A stretch of DNA of 16,166 nt from Acidimicrobiaceae bacterium (GTDB taxonomy: Bacteria; Actinomycetota; Acidimicrobiia; Acidimicrobiales; Salinilacustritrichaceae): the NCBI GenBank assembly GCA_003476595.1, contig DMTU01000254.1, forward strand, positions 1,712 through 17,877. The letters are read 5' to 3'. Shown in pieces: positions 13,793 through 16,166 of this stretch (its first letter is position 1; the number at the start of each line of letters is the position of its first letter). The notes under the pieces were generated by a model. It searched no databases. It was given only the letters and a program-made list of their open reading frames with translations, and was not told the DNA's origin. A program made the position numbers and the translations under genes.

Positions 13793-13798
13793 CACGCT
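13793..13798 (+). promoter_or_regulatory. Candidate -10 box of ctaA
   Basis: CACGCT lies 6 bases before the GTG at 13805. The spacer GGAGGG could instead be read as a Shine-Dalgarno sequence, but it abuts the start codon too closely to work well as one. Confidence 0.35.
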
Positions 13799-13804
13799 GG
13801 AGGG

Positions 13805-14740
13805 GTGCGTCGCCCGACGATCTCTCCCACGGCGTACCGCCGGATCACCCTGCTCGCGCTGGCGCTGCTGGGCATCATCGTGGTCACCGGCGCCGGCGTG
13901 CGCCTCACCGGGTCCGGCCTGGGCTGCTCCACCTGGCCGAGCTGCGAACCCGGCACCCTCGTCCCCCACGACGAGTCCGGCGTCCACGGCGTCATCGAGT
14001 CCACGAACCGCTACTTCACCGGGTTCGTCTCCGTCGGCGTGATCCTCGCCGTGGCCGGCTCGTTCTTCCGGGTGCCCCGCCGGCGAGACCTCACCCTGTG
14101 GTCCTGGACGCTGGTCGCCGGCGTCCTCGGCCAGATCGTGCTCGGTGGGCTCACCGTGCTGTTCCACCTGTCCCCGCCGTTCGTGATGGGCCACTTCCTG
14201 CTCTCGGCCGTGCTGGTCGGCTGCGCCGTCGTGCTGCACCACCGAGCCGGCGAGCCGGACTCGGGCGAGCGCCGCCCGGTCGCCACCCCCGAGGTGCGGC
14301 TGCTGGCCAAGGTGCTGCTGGCCGCGGCATCCATCGTCCTGCTCACCGGCACGGTGGTCACCGGTTCGGGGCCACACGGCGGCGATCCGGACGTCGAGCG
14401 CCTCCCGTTCTTCCTGCCCGACGTCGCCCGGGTCCACGCCGTCGCGGTGTGGATCCTGCTCGCCGCCACGCTGTGGACGCTGCGCCTCGTGCGCCGGGGC
14501 GGGGCGTCGCCGTCGGTGGAGCGGGCGCTGAAGGCGCTGGTCGTGCTCGAGGTCGCCCAGGGCGCCGTCGGCTACCTCCAGTACGAGCTCGGCGTGCCGG
14601 TCGGCCTCGTCGCCGTCCACATCCTGGGCTCCATGCTCGTGCTCGGTTCCACCATCGTCGTCCTGCTGCGCACGAGCGTGGTCGAGCCGACCCGCACCAC
14701 CACCCCCCGCGCCCCCGACCCCGTCGCGACGGGGGTGTGA
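13805..14740 (+). CDS. ctaA: Heme A synthase (CtaA/Cox15)
   Basis: A 311-residue, eight-helix membrane enzyme that oxidises the C8 methyl of heme O to the formyl group of heme A. It shows the [11 protein letters not shown] start of the family and a Cys pair in the first outer loop (C41 and C47, CSTWPSC). The essential E65 is in IESTNRYFT. Heme-ligand histidines are H130 (VMGHFLLS), H211 (RVHAVAVW) and H272 (AVHILGS). The position of the first ligand of the N-terminal heme site (H60 in Bacillus CtaA, three after the Glu) is N68 here; I believe Asn also occurs in other actinobacterial members. The GTG start at 13805 is positioned by the promoter-like CACGCT. Its stop overlaps the clpS start (GTGA). 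Confidence 0.95.
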   Translation: MRRPTISPTAYRRITLLALALLGIIVVTGAGVRLTGSGLGCSTWPSCEPGTLVPHDESGVHGVIESTNRYFTGFVSVGVILAVAGSFFRVPRRRDLTLWSWTLVAGVLGQIVLGGLTVLFHLSPPFVMGHFLLSAVLVGCAVVLHHRAGEPDSGERRPVATPEVRLLAKVLLAAASIVLLTGTVVTGSGPHGGDPDVERLPFFLPDVARVHAVAVWILLAATLWTLRLVRRGGASPSVERALKALVVLEVAQGAVGYLQYELGVPVGLVAVHILGSMLVLGSTIVVLLRTSVVEPTRTTTPRAPDPVATGV

Positions 14741-15054
14741 GCGTGGTCGGCTCCCCCTGCGCCGGCGGCACGGCACCGGCCGAGATCCGACCCGACGTCG
14801 ACGAGGGCAGCGAGGTCGACACCGACACGCCCTGGGTCGCCATCGTCTGGAACGACCCGATCAACCTGATGTCCTACGTGTCCTACGTGTTCCGCAAGCT
14901 GTTCGGCTACTCCCAGGCCAAGGCCGACGAGCTCATGCTCGACGTCCACGAGAAGGGCCGGGCCGTCGTCACCAACGGCCCCCGGGAGAAGGTGGAGCTC
15001 GACGTGTTCCGCCTCCACGAGCACGGACTGTGGGCGACCATGGAGCAGCAGTAG
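14737..15054 (+). CDS. clpS: ClpS adaptor protein
   Basis: A 105-residue adaptor that binds the ClpC/ClpA N-domain and delivers N-degron substrates to the Clp protease. After a flexible 32-residue N-terminus comes the ClpS core: [20 protein letters not shown] (33-52), [18 protein letters not shown] (57-74) and [11 protein letters not shown] (93-103). N39 and D40 and the H71 of the substrate pocket are kept; Pro replaces the third pocket acid of E. coli ClpS, as is common in actinobacteria. The GTG at 14737 overlaps the ctaA stop by 4 bases; a GTG at 14743 is equally possible and costs two residues. It is followed after 2 bases by the DUF2017 gene, the usual actinobacterial neighbour. Confidence 0.92.
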   Translation: MSVVGSPCAGGTAPAEIRPDVDEGSEVDTDTPWVAIVWNDPINLMSYVSYVFRKLFGYSQAKADELMLDVHEKGRAVVTNGPREKVELDVFRLHEHGLWATMEQQ

Positions 15055-15056
15055 CG

Positions 15057-15533
15057 GTGGGGCTGTTCTCCACCCGACGGGTCAAGCGCGTCGCGCCCGG
15101 CCGCTACCGCATCGCCCTGCCCGGGCCCGAGCGGGAGCTGCTCACGACCCTCGTGCCCCAGCTGCGCGAGCTGCTCACCACCGACGACCCGTCGCTGAAC
15201 CGCCTCTTCCCCACCGCCTACGCCGACGATCCCGAGCGCGACGCCGGCTACCACGCCATGGTGCGCGACGAGCTGCTGGAGAAGCGGTTCCACTCCCTGG
15301 ACGTGCTGGAGCGCACCGTGGAGGGGGGCGAGGTCGACGAGGAGACGCTGGCCTCGTGGATGCGGGCGCTCAACGACCTGCGCCTGGTGCTCGGCACCCG
15401 CCTCGACGTCTCCGAGGACGACGACCCGATGGACATCGACCCCGACGATCCGCTCGCTCCGGCCTGGTCGATCTACCACTACCTCGCCGCCCTCCAGAGC
15501 ATGATCATCGACGCCCTCAGCCAGGAGCTCTGA
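15057..15533 (+). CDS. DUF2017 family protein
   Basis: A 158-residue soluble, acidic protein of unknown function in the actinobacterial DUF2017 family, typically encoded right after clpS. Visible features are an N-terminal VGLFSTRRVKRVAPGRYRI with a short beta-strand, then long helices (ERELLTTLVPQLRELL; EKRFHSLDVLERTVE). There is a central RLFPTAYADDPERDAGYH (about 51-67) and a C-terminal helix following WSIYHYLAALQSM. A DLRLVLGTRLDVSEDDD stretch is also seen. The GTG at 15057 is chosen, 2 bases after the clpS stop; an ATG at 15030 in the same frame would overlap clpS by 25 bases. A role in Clp-dependent proteolysis is suggested only by gene order. Confidence 0.87.
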   Translation: MGLFSTRRVKRVAPGRYRIALPGPERELLTTLVPQLRELLTTDDPSLNRLFPTAYADDPERDAGYHAMVRDELLEKRFHSLDVLERTVEGGEVDEETLASWMRALNDLRLVLGTRLDVSEDDDPMDIDPDDPLAPAWSIYHYLAALQSMIIDALSQEL

Positions 15534-15558
15534 CCCGCCGCCCGGGGAGGCGACCAGC

Positions 15559-15573
15559 CCGACGGCACGTCGG
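15559..15573 (+). terminator. Small hairpin after the clpS-DUF2017 unit
   Basis: CCGACG-gca-CGTCGG is a perfect 6-bp stem, 25 bases after the DUF2017 stop and just before the next promoter-like box. There is no T-tract. Confidence 0.3.
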
Positions 15574-15586
15574 ATCGATGTCGCCC

Positions 15587-15592
15587 TACGCT
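15587..15592 (+). promoter_or_regulatory. -10 box of the last gene (leaderless)
   Basis: TACGCT ends 9 bases before the ATG at 15602, with no Shine-Dalgarno sequence between. It is the fourth good TANNNT box at this distance in the window. Confidence 0.5.
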
Positions 15593-15601
15593 CCGACGCC
15601 C

Positions 15602-16166
15602 ATGCGCGCCTGCCTGCTCACCCCGCCCCACCCGGCGTTCGACGTCCTGGCGCCCGGCGCGGCCCCGGTCGCCGTCGACGACGGCCCCGACGTGGTGCTC
15701 GTGGCGGGCGACCCCGCCGCCGCCCCGGTCGAGGTGCTGGCCGACGTCACCGCCGCCGTCGAGCGCGGCGCGGTGCTGGTCTGCCTCGGCGTGCCCGAGG
15801 GCGAGGGCTGGGCGGCGATCACCGGCGTCCACCCCGGCGAGGTCGTCCCCGGCGGCGAGGTCTTCGCCACCGTGGCCGCCCGCACGGCGGCGACCGCTCG
15901 CATCACCGGGGAGTTCCCGGTGGCCGGCACGTTCCGCTGGCTGGAGCCGGTGGCCGACGTCGCCACGCTGCTGACCTCCAGCATCCGGTTCGCGCACCGA
16001 CCGGCGCTGGTCCAGCGCCGCCTCGGCGCGGGCCGGGTCGTCACCTGCGGCTTCGGGCCCGACGCCGTCGTGCACGGGTCGTCGGGCAACGGCGAGCTCG
16101 TCCGGGTGCTGCGCCGCCTCGTCGAGGGGGCCGCGGCAGCCGACCGGGCCGACCTCGGCGTCGGCG
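15602..16166 (+). CDS. N-terminal part of a ThuA/GATase-like domain protein (runs off window)
   Basis: An open frame of 188 codons with no stop before the window edge. The sequence begins MRACLLTPPHPAFDVLAPG. It has alternating beta-strand/helix segments (DVVLVAGDPAAAPVEVLADV; AVLVCLGVPEGEGWAAITGVHPGEV) and later LVQRRLGAGRVVTCGFGPDAVVHG followed by ELVRVLRRLVEG. This order resembles ThuA-like domains of the class I glutamine amidotransferase superfamily, which are often fused to Gfo/Idh/MocA oxidoreductases. No catalytic Cys-His pair is obvious. Codon use is strongly GC-biased like the neighbours. The ATG is supported by the box at 15587. The coding call is firm; the family call is tentative. 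Confidence 0.72.
   Translation, partial: MRACLLTPPHPAFDVLAPGAAPVAVDDGPDVVLVAGDPAAAPVEVLADVTAAVERGAVLVCLGVPEGEGWAAITGVHPGEVVPGGEVFATVAARTAATARITGEFPVAGTFRWLEPVADVATLLTSSIRFAHRPALVQRRLGAGRVVTCGFGPDAVVHGSSGNGELVRVLRRLVEGAAAADRADLGVG

Overview
This window is very GC-rich, compact bacterial chromosome with many GTG starts, stop/start overlaps and leaderless-looking promoters. The genes present are an MshC-type cysteine ligase (mycothiol pathway), a ClpS-DUF2017 pair, caa3-type oxidase genes with an actinobacterial flavour, and a DrrAB-like ABC-2 exporter. Together they suggest an actinobacterium, and my best guess is the class Acidimicrobiia (Iamia/Ilumatobacter-like). That placement is inference. 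No rRNA, tRNA, CRISPR array or mobile element was seen, and no gene-free stretch exceeds 300 bases.

Layout: (1) 1-1321, + strand: the end of an ABC exporter ATPase and its ABC-2 permease, closed by a long nested hairpin shared with the convergent mshC. (2) mshC (-) and a nuclease-like/winged-helix unknown protein (+) start back to back only 33 bp apart. (3) ctaG (-) and a MOSC-domain gene (+) diverge. (4) 5183-12637, - strand: a seven-gene terminal oxidase operon, read as ctaD2, ctaE2, a 7-TM unknown protein, ctaC (CuA plus cytochrome c), ctaD, ctaE, ctaF. (5) ctaB (heme O synthase, -) and ctaA (heme A synthase, +) diverge; ctaA is followed closely by clpS and a DUF2017 gene. (6) The start of a ThuA/GATase-like gene runs off the right edge.

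How they work together: ctaB and ctaA make heme A from heme B. CtaG assists copper insertion. CtaC-CtaD-CtaE-CtaF form a complete caa3-type cytochrome c oxidase in which every catalytic and proton-channel residue I checked is intact. The operon also encodes a second subunit I (ctaD2) that has lost every CuB ligand and the heme a3 ligand but keeps both low-spin heme histidines. It comes with a degenerate subunit III and a 7-TM protein that shares a transmembrane hairpin with the C-terminus of CtaD. This suggests an additional, non-oxygen-reducing, heme-carrying membrane module attached to the oxidase. It is the most interesting signal in the window.
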